A stretch of 64,000 bases of DNA from positions 1 to 64,000 of the forward strand of contig LVLI01000326.1 in the NCBI GenBank assembly GCA_001687465.1. The letters run 5' to 3'. Under the pieces are notes generated by a model. It did not search any database. It was not told where the DNA came from and saw only the letters and a list, made by a program, of their open reading frames with translations. Position numbers and translations under genes: made by a program. Numbering within the stretch: position 1 is the stretch's first letter; each line of letters begins with the position of its first letter. Of this stretch, positions 21,601 through 33,100 are shown piece after piece. The DNA comes from Halocafeteria seosinensis (lineage: Eukaryota > Sar > Bigyra > Bicosoecida).

Positions 21601-24600
21601 AAACGTCGCGAGTTCGGAACCCGTGACCACATGTAACAGAACATTCTGACCAAGATGATTCCAAAAATGCTGCTTGAGGCATTTCCTTTTCGTCACACGC
21701 CCTACCGATGCATACAGCTTCCGCTGAGGGCTTAGGGGACAAGCTACAAAGCAGCTCATCTACGATATCCCCCGACTTGTTGCTAACACAGAACACATCT
21801 CTCCGTTCGAATCCTGGACCGCACTGACTGCTACATTCCCTCCAAGCTGTGGTGACCCACTCAGCCTCTGGAAAGATGGCAAATTCAGATGATTTGATAG
21901 ACTGAAGTGGTATTGGAATACTAGAAAACGTGTCGAACTGGATAAAGTACCCATCACTATACGCGACTTCCCCGGGGATGTCTAGCACCTCATGCGTTTT
22001 GCTTTCATCAATCACCGCGAAACCGACTATTTCCTTTTTCCCTAATGTGTTTCTCAGGGAAAGTGAATAAGAAGGCGACACCTCTTTTGCTGCGGGACGT
22101 AAGCCAAACTCGACTCCACCGATTCTGCGAGTTTCAAAACGAGCTCCTTCGACGCCATAGGTGCTTCTCCATTTCCAACGGATAGGAATCTTTTGATCTG
22201 GACTGTAGTTTTCATTGCTTGGCTCCTCGACGCTCGTTATCCAGGTGACATTTTCGGAGTGCTTGTACACGCTTACAAACAGTTCAAAGCTCACGGAAAG
22301 CGATGCAGTAGACACATGTATCAAAAGTTGTTCTTCCGTTAAAGCCGTCTCCGACAGGGCGTTGGGAAGCATCGAGATCCAGTGGGTAGAAGACCTCTCG
22401 CTAGTGTGGAAATCGGATTCAACCGAGAGGCTTCGCTCTGAAATACTCTTTCCAGAGACTGGTATTACATCAGCCTCTGGAGGATTGTTGATGGAAGACT
22501 TCGTATCGCCAGCTAGTGAGTGCCCTCCCTCCATCGATGCTTGTATGGCCACTTTGGAAAGCGTGCCATCTTGAATGAGAACATGCAATGGTGCATTGAT
22601 ATCATATGCAACACCCAAGGAAGAAATGATGCTATCTCGCCGAAAATCAATAACGTGACGATAGGTCTCGAGGACCAAACCCATATTCTCTAGCAGAACG
22701 ATGTCCCTGCTGCATTGGTGCAGGTACGCGGCACTGCAAACCATTTTAGCACCTGCAATGGCGTCTTCATCATGTTCTAACGGAGAATAATGCTCCAATT
22801 CATCAAGTATCGCAGAACTGGGCGTGTTGTAAGCACAAATGGCAGACATCCTCTCCCAGTCAACTGAAGCGGTTTCAAAGTTACCAAACAGTGTCGACTT
22901 GAAGATTGATTCGACATCCGCTTCCGCACTTGCCTCGTCGACAACCTGCTTCCAGTTCCTCCCAAATACAGTGTGTAGAGTTCTCTCCCAGTCATTAGAG
23001 CCATCTGGTGAGCGCACCCATGCACGCCCTAGTTGGTCAAATATCTCCTGGTGAGTCATTCTGGACGGATCTCTGGAATTTCCTCCTGGAGTAGAAACAG
23101 CAGATTCAACACTACTCCGGGGACTACCAAGCAAGCCACCAGCCATGCCACTTTCGCTAGGAAAGACTGTTGTTACGGAAACTTGAAGCATCCCGCCGGT
23201 TACATAAGCAACCATAACAGAAGTACCGTCAATAAACCGGAGCTGGACATGATCTACACCGATGAAGATATGAGCTCTGCCAACTGTAGCCGAAGCCACA
23301 TGACTAACGCCATTGTATCCACTGAACGATAGGACGTAACCGTCAACTACACATTCTCCTCGAGACGTTACAACAATTGAAGGAAAGATGCTCGACGCAG
23401 ACAACTCAGGGCGACTTCGCAGTAATTCCGACGAGACACTCACGGCGTCAATGTATGCCACCTTAGAATCTTCCCATCTCTCCAAAAGCACATCGATGGT
23501 CAAGTTATAACGGCCATCCGAGTAAAGCAGATGTGGTCCCAAGCCCATGTACTGAAAGTGCGTCCCTGCAAATGTTTGAAAGTGACACAGGCCCCATGCT
23601 TGGGCAGTTGCGTAAGTTACGGGTGTAGGAGATACGAAAAGGTCGACTTCGTCCGTTGTTACAACCACTCCAATGCTAGCACTATCAGTAAAATATTTAA
23701 CGCGATAGTTGCTGGAATCCCATTGAGTAACAATGCCTCGCGGCAACTCGTAGGCTTTCGGAACGATAGCTTCCACTGTTGCATTAACTCTTAGTATTGT
23801 TAACCCAGTTGCACCGCGATGAGGTAGTACAACCAATTTTTGGGAACCACCTACCTCCCGTATCTGAGTACTCGCCCTTGATATTTTCTTTTCGTCCGTT
23901 AGACCGTAATCAAAACTAACCGAAAGCAATCTGATAGGCGAGTTATGCTCGACTTCAAGTGGTATCGTTGATACACCCTTCGACGACAGTCGGATTTCAG
24001 AAGGAAGGTCAACCCTGCTGGTGAATTGCGTTGATGGGGTAGAGGGTGCTGGTGACCTCAATGGCGCAGGGAGAGGTGACGAAGAGTTCGCGTCAACCAG
24101 ATGAATCTTTTTCTCTATAATGTCAGATCCCTGGAAAGAGGGATGGGTAGCATAGGTATCGATGGCATATTTGCCCGCCTTGGTCAACCTCTGTGGGGAA
24201 GTATAAGGGAAGAACTCGGTTTCGCCTGGGCGGACACGTACCATTATGAGTGCGTCCTTCAAGTCGTGCTCCAAAGCAACAACAACAGGCCTGTCGTCTT
24301 CATAGTACACATTCTGGGTGGGGCTTAAAATTCTAGGAACCTGCAAATGCGGTATCTGCGGTGAATTATCGATGGGAACATCGAGAATCCAATCTTCTTT
24401 GCATTGCTCATCCCAATGAGACCGTCCATATCCCTGACAGTATGCGGTGATGTTTTCTAAGCACCTATCGGACGGCTCACTTCCGATGCACGTTGCACAG
24501 AACCCTTCCAAATGCTCCAAAGAGGAATCTGTTTCGTTATTGGGGCTTCGCGCGAGACAAAGGCTTTCCCTGTCGGTGCGGTGTACCTCGCAGTGGGAGG

Positions 24601-25673
24601 TGCCTGTGAGCGGTTCTCGCGGACATTCCTCATCAGTCGTGCATAGTTGGGTACAAACGCGCCTTTCCCAATCACAAATCCCACTGGAACATTGTAGGTC
24701 GCTATCGCAACAATCCCCAAAATCTTGCTTCGCAGAAACAGCATCTCGGGGAACACACTCCTCCGAAGGCGATTGGTACACGGAATAGTCTAAGCTACAG
24801 TTGGAGCACGGATTTCCTTCTATGCTGCTATCAAAAGGACACCCACCTAAGCAATCGTATGGGCAAAGCTCAACATTTTCTCGGTCCTCACAAATACCAT
24901 TAAAATTGCACACTTGCAATAAGCATTGCTCATTGTGCACTGTCCCGCTTGTCTCAGGGTGGACTTCTTCTATGATGGTCCTTACTGATTCACTTTCACA
25001 CTTTTGATCCGTCTGCAGATTATCAGCGCAATGCTGGACTATGTTCTCCTTGCAAGAATGAGACAGTCCTTGGCCAAGACATCTGACGCAAAAGCCTCTA
25101 AGATCCGAAGTTGCAGTGATGCGGCTGCGGGCGTCACAAACCCCTTCGGAATGATTACTTTCAATGATGCAGGAGGGTGCCAGTCCGGTAGCCTCATTGA
25201 TAGGGCAGTCGTTGTCCGACCTGCAACCCACCGAACACGTTCGTTGTTTCCTATAGCAGAAGCCTGCAGCCGGCCAAAGCAGCACTACCGGTAATACGGG
25301 TACAACCTTATCGAACTGGATGCGAATTTAAAGACTCACCTGGGTTACCACATTGCTCATCAATATCGCAGCAGTCACCAAACTTCCCATCCTTTGGCGG
25401 ACCCATACAGTCCTCGGTCGGTTCTCTGTAGTCGAAGCAAGGGCTAAACGGGGTACATGGCGAGTTTTTCCCCTCCCCAAAAGGACATCCCAAGTAAGAT
25501 TCTTCGAGCCCAGTAGACTCGTCAATGGACTCCCATGGAGGTGGTGAGGTCTGTGGTTCCCAAAATGTTTCCGTTGCACGCACGGTTCTGTCGGACAAGG
25601 TTGGCACTAAGCACCCCACTGCGAGCAGACAACGAGCGAGTGCTCGGCGCTTACACGTGTTCCTCCAGCTCAT
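18620..25673 (-). CDS. Receptor-like TSP1/VWD/EGF membrane protein (paralogue B)
   Basis: This is a paralogue of the protein at 8432-15115, 2325 aa. Reverse-strand exons are 25673-25340 and 25263-18620. The 76-nt intron joins QCGNPG to FCYRKQRTCS at the position equivalent to that in paralogue A. The N-terminus (MSWRNTCKRRALARCLLAVG) is a signal peptide with a basic n-region. Domain order matches A: two cysteine-rich modules, Pro/Ser linker, VWD-like domain (from AWGLCHFQTFAG, about residue 664), five TSP1 repeats (about 1246-1546, e.g. WSECSVTCGHGFRTRDVFC), EGF-like module, CGVCDGDG module, a second EGF-like stretch, Ser/Thr stalk, one transmembrane helix (about 1957-1990, coordinates about 19640-19728) and a long basic tail (about 335 aa). 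The VWD GLCGG motif of A reads GMAGGLLGS here, so its cysteine is lost. The tail has YSNPL and NPLRVVDF motifs shared with A, plus three related basic repeats. The exact ligand or role is unknown. Confidence 0.88.
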
Positions 25674-26386
25674 TCTGCGTCAGGACAGAAATTGCACTCA
25701 AAATGACAGTTCCAGGATATTACCAGTGTACGGGACCGAGAATTATCTCGATTGACTCTCTCCGAAAGAGTCAACATGGAGCGACGAAGGGAAGGGTATT
25801 TGGTCCTTCCTCGTCCTCCCTGAGGGGTCGTCTTCTTTGAACACCACGCTGGAAGCCAAGGTGGCCCCATTCCCTTCCGTGTCGACGAGATTAGGACGAT
25901 GCAGAGAGTGTATGGGAAAAGGAGAATCCAAAGCAAGCACTCACATGTGGAATGGTCAGCGAGATTTTCCTCCATGAATGGAGTGTTCTTAGCGTAGCGA
26001 CCTGACCTGGCTTCGACAGAAGAGCCGTTGCGCATCCAACACTACACCACCTAACACACCGAGGCGCTCAGAGTCCATGACGGCATCTCTCATGCCATGC
26101 GTTTAAAGCGACAACGACATAGACAATCCCTGTTCGACGTGATATGCACAGTGTTGTAGCAGTGCCAGCGCATTCTCTGTGTTGGACACCGTGTCAAGTG
26201 GCGCAGCTGTGAGTCATGTCTCATTGGGTGCAAATGACGTATCCAACAGAGGGTGACCGAGATGAAAATCATTCGGTCTGTTCATACCCCACAACGGTCA
26301 AGAAGTGCAGGCCACCAATGGCAAACAAGGTACAAAATCCAAAATTAAATTTCTGTCCGCAATTTGTTAGTTAAGAATGGATACGT
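25674..26386. other. Spacer between galactokinase fusion gene and paralogue B
   Basis: No supported gene in about 700 nt. The right end is the 3' flank of the galactokinase fusion gene, and the left end the 5' flank of paralogue B. Short frames at 25670-26035 and 26090-26272 have no recognisable domain. Confidence 0.4.
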
Positions 26387-28562
26387 CTAAAGATCTACAC
26401 CTTCACTAGATTCTTTATACACAGCAGCTCCGTTTGAGGGAGCTGACACGAAGAGGCAATTTGCCGTGTCTTCTATGCCCTTACGCTGGAAATATTCTGT
26501 TTTGAGAGCATCTAGCACCTGCGGATGATTAGATTCGGTGCACATTGCAATGATACAGCCTCCCCATCCGGCGCCTGTAAGACGAGCACCAATGGCTCCG
26601 TTACTCTTAGCAATATTAACTAATTCATCCAACTCTTCTACCGAGCACTCATAGTCGTCTCGGCAAGAAGCATGGCTCGCATCCATTAATTCTCCAAGTC
26701 GCTGCAGAACGTCCTCACCGCCCTGACGCGCAATACGTTCAAAATCAAGAACACGCTGTGCCTCACGAAGAATATGTCTCAGACGCTTATGCAGGGCAAA
26801 CTCTGCAGCGTCCATTCCAACTGAGTTTAACACCTCCTCAACCTTATCTTTTTGTGGGTCATCGGCAAAAAGCTCTTCCGGAGAGCATCCAAACTCCTTT
26901 TCTAACCCTGCTCTGGAGTACGGAGTTTCCGACAAGTGCCGCAGAAATATCTCCAAATCCTTTGGACTACCAATTGAAAACAGTTTCTGCAACGCGTACA
27001 CAGTCTTGACGTTTTTCCAGGTATCTTTCCCCTCCTTCTTGGCCACCAATTTGGCTGCTAACTTTCCTTCTGTTACACGACGGTTATATCTTTGCGCCGC
27101 GTCGACTGCTTTCGCTGACTTGACCATGCTGTTCGCAATGATAAACCGTACGTTGCTAGGCAGAGGCACAGGGGTGCTGGATAGCTGTGGAACGAAATCG
27201 ATCCGAGCAGCTTTTCCGTTCTCGGCCATGGCAGAAATAGCTTGGTCCATTCCTCCTCCCATCATGCCAACACCAGTCTCGGCGTGCCAGGCAATCTTTC
27301 CTAGCTGCTGTCTGGTCAATGTATCATCATGTGCATACGCTGCAGCAAGAACAGATGCGACTACAAGGGCGCTAGAGCTACTGACGCCTCCTGCTGGCGG
27401 TACAGTTCCGTCCACCATTAATTTGAGAGATTTAGGAGATTTTCCTTCACCCATGTGCTTCAAATACCCTCGGTACCCAACTTGCAGATACTGATACCAT
27501 TTCAACCCACCATTAGTGTCTATAGAGGATTCAGAATCGGCGGGAAATGAGCCTGCTTCAAATTCGGTATTTGTGTTTCTTGCCTCCACATCTCCACCAT
27601 CTCCAACAGAAACAGCAATAACAACGTCTTGACGGAGAGCAAACGGAATAACTGAGTACATATGATAGTCGATATGCTCCCCAATTATGTTTGCTCGCCC
27701 GGGAGCATGCACATAGAAATCAGGACTGGAGTCAAATGCATCATTGAAAACCTTCTCCAATTTGTCAAATCTTGTCGCAGCTTCAGTGGCCACCTCGCCA
27801 TACAAAGAGACTAGATCCTCAAACACGGGAACAGGAGTAGTATCTTCCTGCGCCCCCGAGCCAGATTCCTTCGCGGTCGACGAGGCAGATTGAGGGGTTA
27901 CATTTTTGAAGAGCTCACCATTGTTCGAAGCAGCTTTCTGGAACTCTTTTCTGAAAGACTCTGCTGTTTCTTCCTCTTTCACTTTGAGCATAAAGGTCCA
28001 AACTTCGGGTTCCGAATCTGAAAAATCTTTGCAGCTCCACAGGGTAAGTCTGCCATCTTGCTCATGAGGTTTCTGCGCGAGCACAATACTAGATAACCAA
28101 GATACGGCCCTCATCACCAACATGTTGGTGCAACAACTTACGATGTCGATATCAGGCATGGGGTAAAAGTTTGCCCTCAGTTTGAAATTCCCTTGCTGAA
28201 AGAGCACGAAGCGAATTTTTTTCGATTTCGGGTCTTGGCTCAGTTTGACGTCTCCGAGCCCTCTTTCCTTCCATTCTCCTTCGGCTAGACGATAAAGCTT
28301 CCCACGGCTGCAAATAACAACATAAAGGAGCAATAGTGCATACAATGGCGCCAAATCCGGGCATCCGGAGTCAGATTTTCCTCTTGCTTTTATTTGCCTC
28401 CCCCACTTACACTTTGAACAGCACATCCTCTTCTTCTTCGAGAGACTTAGTTGGAGCAGCGTCGGAGAGGGAAACCTCTGGTAATTTAAGCTTGGATTCA
28501 TCTACGGCAGCCTCTTCTTCAGCGTGGGCTTGCGCTGAGGGCTCCTGGTCAGGGGAAGACAT
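26387..28562 (-). CDS. RanBP1-domain / galactokinase (GALK2-like) fusion protein
   Basis: One gene encodes two normally separate proteins, 667 aa in total. Reverse-strand exons are 28562-28411, 28307-28142 and 28072-26387; introns are 103 and 69 nt. Splicing rebuilds a RanBP1-type domain (about residues 47-155): EEEEDVLFKVRGKLYRL, WKERGLGDVKLSQD, LRANFYPMPDIDIKPH and FRKEFQKA. Such domains bind Ran-GTP. A linker of about 30 residues leads, inside exon 3 and without interruption, to a GHMP kinase of GALK2 type. It has APGRANIIGEHIDY (about 229-242), the ATP-binding loop PPAGGVSSSSA (about 331-341), the catalytic Asp in GGGMDQ (about 382), SCRDDYECSVEELD and LTGAGWGGCI (from 604). The predicted reaction is ATP-dependent 1-phosphorylation of galactose, or N-acetylgalactosamine as in human GALK2. 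Valine of the usual GRVN is alanine. The kinase part looks complete and active. I do not know a described RanBP1-GALK fusion. Confidence 0.9.
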
Positions 28563-29073
28563 TGTCCAATATCTACTCTTTCGCTACGAAATGCGCCAAA
28601 CAGTGTAATACAGAAGAGACGGTGAGAAAACCGCTTTCGGACAAGGTACACGAAAGAGTGCAAACAAGCAAGCAATGCAATGTAAACGGACGAAAAGAAT
28701 CCTTGAAATTGAACAATTCCTTTCTCCTGGGTGTTCTTTTATTCTTTCAGAAGCAGACAAACATTTCGTCTACTTGGAACTGAGATTCTTCAAAACGTCC
28801 AACATCTCAAATCAAAATCGGCGGAAGTTTGCTTAAAAAGAATTATATGATTTTTATTAACGGATAGAAAGTAAATAACTGATACAACTTGAGAGTTCCC
28901 TGGAATTCCCAAAAGAAATGGAACCTACAACGTCAAACTCAGAATGGCAAGTTATGCTTGTGTGCAAAATTGTAGTCCACAACCATGAAAAGCTACATAA
29001 TTAATTGCATTGCATTCTATTAATGTTGCTTAGAAAAAATGCTTACGATACTCGCATGGTGTACAGTACTTCT
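28563..29073. other. Spacer between the giant reverse gene and the galactokinase fusion
   Basis: About 500 nt, AT-richer than the surrounding genes (especially 28800-29050), with no supported gene. It contains the promoter side of the galactokinase fusion gene and the 3' flank of the giant reverse-strand gene. Confidence 0.45.
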
Positions 29074-30183
29074 TCAACTGGGTTCCTCGAGTTCTTCGAA
29101 CCAATATTTCCACCAGCTTTGTTGATGTCTCGCAACTCTTGCTTCCTGGTCTTCAGTATCGGTAGGTCCTGAACTCTCCGGCTCAATTTCGAGGTGAATC
29201 TTCTGGTTTTCAGGGGGCATTAATAGAATTTTATCCGCCGAGTCCGAGAAGGAGAAGTGCTCTACTTGAAAACGAAGACGGCGCCTCTCTAGGGAGCTGG
29301 TTTTCAAATGCACGGTAAACACTTTATGACTTTCGCCTTCCTCCCATTTGAGGACCCTATCTACCGGAACGAAATCAATTCCTCCAATGGCAGAGTCACT
29401 CTTCGCCTTCACTTTGGTGTACACTTGTCCGTTTGGTAAGGAGCCATTATTACATCGACGCTTCAACACAACGCCAACGGAAGAAGCAGAAACTGAAATG
29501 CGGTACCTGCTTCTTTCGAAGCTGACAATCTGCTTCTGTATTTCGGGCCGAGAGCACATGGGCACTTTGGGAGAAATCGATGCTCGAAGTTTGTCGACGC
29601 TGCTGTTCAACTCTTTTGTTCTGTTGACCGTAAGCCACATGTCATTTCGTGTGGATTCAATTTCAGCTCTCGTTCTTCGGATTTTCCCCCTAGTTTCTGT
29701 CGATTCCTCATGCAACTTCTTTCTTCTTTTAGTGATGCTGTTAAGTTGTTGACGTAATTCAGCGTTCTTGGCTTTAACTTCAGGGATTCTGGCGTTCGTC
29801 TCCGCTATCTTTTGTTCTAATTCACTGGTTCGCGCTCGAGTGCTCTCTAAGGTTCTCGTGGTGTTAGCAATCAACTCTCGAGACAGCTCAATTCGATACC
29901 GGAGGTAATCATTATGGGCTTCCATTGCAAGTGTCTTGTTTAGCAGTTCTTCTTTCGTGCCGATTTTGCAAGTACCATTATCAACTTCAGCAGTAATATC
30001 ATAATTCAGACCAGCAAGGTAAGCACATCCTTCCGGAGGATTCGCGTATTCGCAGATACCTCCCGCAACGTTAATGTCGGCGGTAGCATTATAGTTTAAG
30101 GCATCCCGACACATGCATCCTTCGGTTAACCCAGGAGGCAAGGCACAAGTGCCATCATTTACCGTCGCTTCTGGTTGGTAATT
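29074..30183 (-). other. C-terminal exon: NYNP-type repeats, coiled coil, Calx-beta-like domain
   Basis: The last exon of the giant reverse gene differs from all the others. It starts in phase 0 after GCTYTMAQ and continues NYQPEATVNDGTC, then CRDALNYNATADINVAGG and LNYDITAEVDNGTC. These are calcium-type Asp/Asn repeats seen in many marine microbial and protist surface proteins. About 115 residues of heptad-like Glu/Arg/Leu sequence (coiled coil) follow. A beta-rich stretch with SDSAIGGIDFVPVDRVLKW and EEGESHKVFTVHL then matches the Calx-beta pattern. The protein ends in WWKYWFEELEEPS with no transmembrane segment or GPI-type tail. Confidence 0.75.
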
Positions 30184-33100
30184 CTGCATCAAGCTCAGTG
30201 GTAACGGTGTCACAGCGAAAACAAGCATACTTATCTATGTTAACATACCTGCGCCATCGTGTAAGTACACCCTCGTATACGGAAATCGCAAGAGCCATCA
30301 TCCCAATTAGCAAATGGATTATAATTAGCTGCCACTTCTGTTGTGCATCCAAACACGAGTGGGAAGCCAATTACAGATGGTGCTGTATCACCCTTACAGG
30401 CTTTCACAGCGGAAGATGTAAAGCCCGCAATCACACCTCCTTCAATTATAATTTTGCTATGACACAGCGTCGTTTGATTTGGGAATATACCTTTCCCTCC
30501 CCGAAGAAAATGTATGTTCAGACCCTTCAGTGTCATTGGGCTGGATCGGATTGTCTCCCATGCCCACTGTTGTACTATGCCTGCTCCCAGCTGTTGAATG
30601 CGGTGCTTTGACCCGTGTTTAGGAGTGACAAACTTCTCAACTGAGAAAATACTTTGAATATTATATGAGACAGCTACAGCACCACTGTCATCCCCATCCA
30701 TTTCGAAAACGTACAAAATGGAATTTCTTGCAGTGTCCAGAGGTTTCCGAATCTCCAGTGCCGCTCCGTTATTCACGCTAATCCGATCAAGGGATATTTC
30801 GCTTTGGTTAATGAGCACAACGCCGTGAGACGGAGACCAGCTGTGCACGCTACGACTCAGAAAATCTGTCTCATTCATCGATATGTAATGTAGAGTACCG
30901 TTTCCAAATTCCCAGAAGGAAACGTCAGGATCTTCGAATTGCAGGTCTGTCCCATTCATACCTCCGTCTGCACAAAGTTCAGACAATTTGCTTAAGCCTA
31001 CTTCTAGGTACACAGTTCCAGGGCCAGAACGCAGACCGTGTTTCAGACCGTGACGTCCTCCAAAAGCTTCAAGACGCAAAAGGGAAGGTTTCCTATTCGT
31101 GTACGTTCCGCTCGCGTTGCTCAAGTAGTCAAAATACAAGGCCATACGGCCACCACCCCCGCCAAAACCGTTGCCTTGACCATTTCCACCATTCACTTTC
31201 AAACATCCAATGGCGTCTTGGAGATGCATGGTTTCTAAGAGGATGCTGCCTCCGGACGCTCCGCCTGTGTCCATGTACTCCCTGCAAAAAGCCGGTTTGT
31301 ATTTTAGCATACCCACCATCTAGAGCACAGTATGCTGTGGACTCCCCACACCATGAATCACTTACCAGATTACAAAAGTATTGTTAACTGTATCTACAGA
31401 GGAGTTCACCGGATTAGACGCGTTCTCGAGAGCGGAAGCATTACCGGAAAAGGTGCCAGAATGTGTTCCATTAAGACCAAGCGTTCCATTTGCAGCGGTT
31501 GTTTCATTCGGGTGTATAACCTTGGCAATTATTGGTACATTCACTCCGGCGTTTCCTGAAACATCTATGGTCCCATGGAGCAGTGTTCTGTTGAGAATAT
31601 TCAGCTGCAAACTGGCGCCGCCGCTGGCGCCCTCAATAGCACCGCTGGGATCACAGCTTCCGCTTCCCGGTAAAATCGGTCTAAACGTATCGTCATACGC
31701 AGTGTCATTACCCTGCGTATTATACGGATGTATACTATCCAGAAACACACGACCAATTCCTCCATGATCTGATCCGAGGTGGCGCCCAGTAGGAGTGCCA
31801 GGCCCATCGCAGTTCCAAAACCCTCGGCCTTTGCCATCTATCGTACCATCATGATCGACAAAGAGCGAATTTGCCAAAATATGGGTAGTGCTTCCTGTTC
31901 TAAGTGTTGCGTTGTTGTGAATGGCCAATCCATCCTCAACTATGACATTGAATTGGTCACCCATCTCCAATTTCGAGGCATCCGCCAACTCAATGCTTCC
32001 CGCTTGCAAAGTGCCAAAGCTCATGCCTCCGAAGACAAGTGCACTATGTCCACGCAGCTGTAAGCGCTGCCACGCACCTTGCACATCTTGCGACTCAATG
32101 GAAGTGACGCTGCCATTTTCCAGTGTCATTTCACCGACATCCAGTTCCGCAGATTGAGACGCTGATACGTTCAGCGTCCCATCACCAAGGGAGAAGAAAG
32201 ACATCACCTGTATGTCAAGAGTGCCGTACGAAAACAAGCTGAGACTGGAGTTTCCTTCGACAATTGTATTTGCTAGGTGTATCGAAAGTTGGTTGTCCCC
32301 ATTCACGGCCATGACCGCGTCCTCAGAAAGCCTCAAAGATGATATCCTCTGGGTGTTTGTGTCAATGTACAGCTGGCTGCGGCCTTTCAAGTGCAAAAAG
32401 TGCATATCTAGCCACTGGCCACGAACAGTCCACACCACATCATCCAGCTCTACATACTCCGCCGTGACAATGGAAGCCCCTTTCTCAACTTCCAAACCAA
32501 CGCGACTAGACACGAGTACTGTATCGCTTGTGTTATAGACTATTTTTTCGAAATTGGCGGAAAAAGAGCTCGACGACTGTCGCTGTACGTTCACACCACT
32601 CACACCATGTTCGTTGGCCGCCTCTCCTTTGAAACTGGAAGACTGCTGAGCATAAACGAAATTAAAGCCCAACAACGCAGATTGGCCATCGACAATACGG
32701 AGTGTTCCAGTAGCGTCGCCATCAAGGGCCCCGATCAGGATCACACTTTTCTCGGGAGCCAAGATACCGGGAGCCCAGGACAGGCTGGCGAAGTTATTTA
32801 GTGATATGCTGTCGAAGGATAGAGTAGATGTGTTGTCGACAAGCACAGTCTCCCCGCTTTGGGTTGTCGTCTTGTTGTTGCTCACTGTCAGGCGGTTGAG
32901 CCGTTGGGCTCCCCACTCTTCATAGCACGTCCCCGCAGCGGACCGCCTGCCAACGCTTCCACCCAACAGTCCTCCATGTGCATCGCACCATATGTTGCTT
33001 GGAGGATTCTCATCTTTAGTGTGAATTGCCACTCGGCCACCACTTCCTCCGAATCCTTCGCGTTCACCGCCATCGCCCCCATTTGCCTTCAGCAGTCCTT

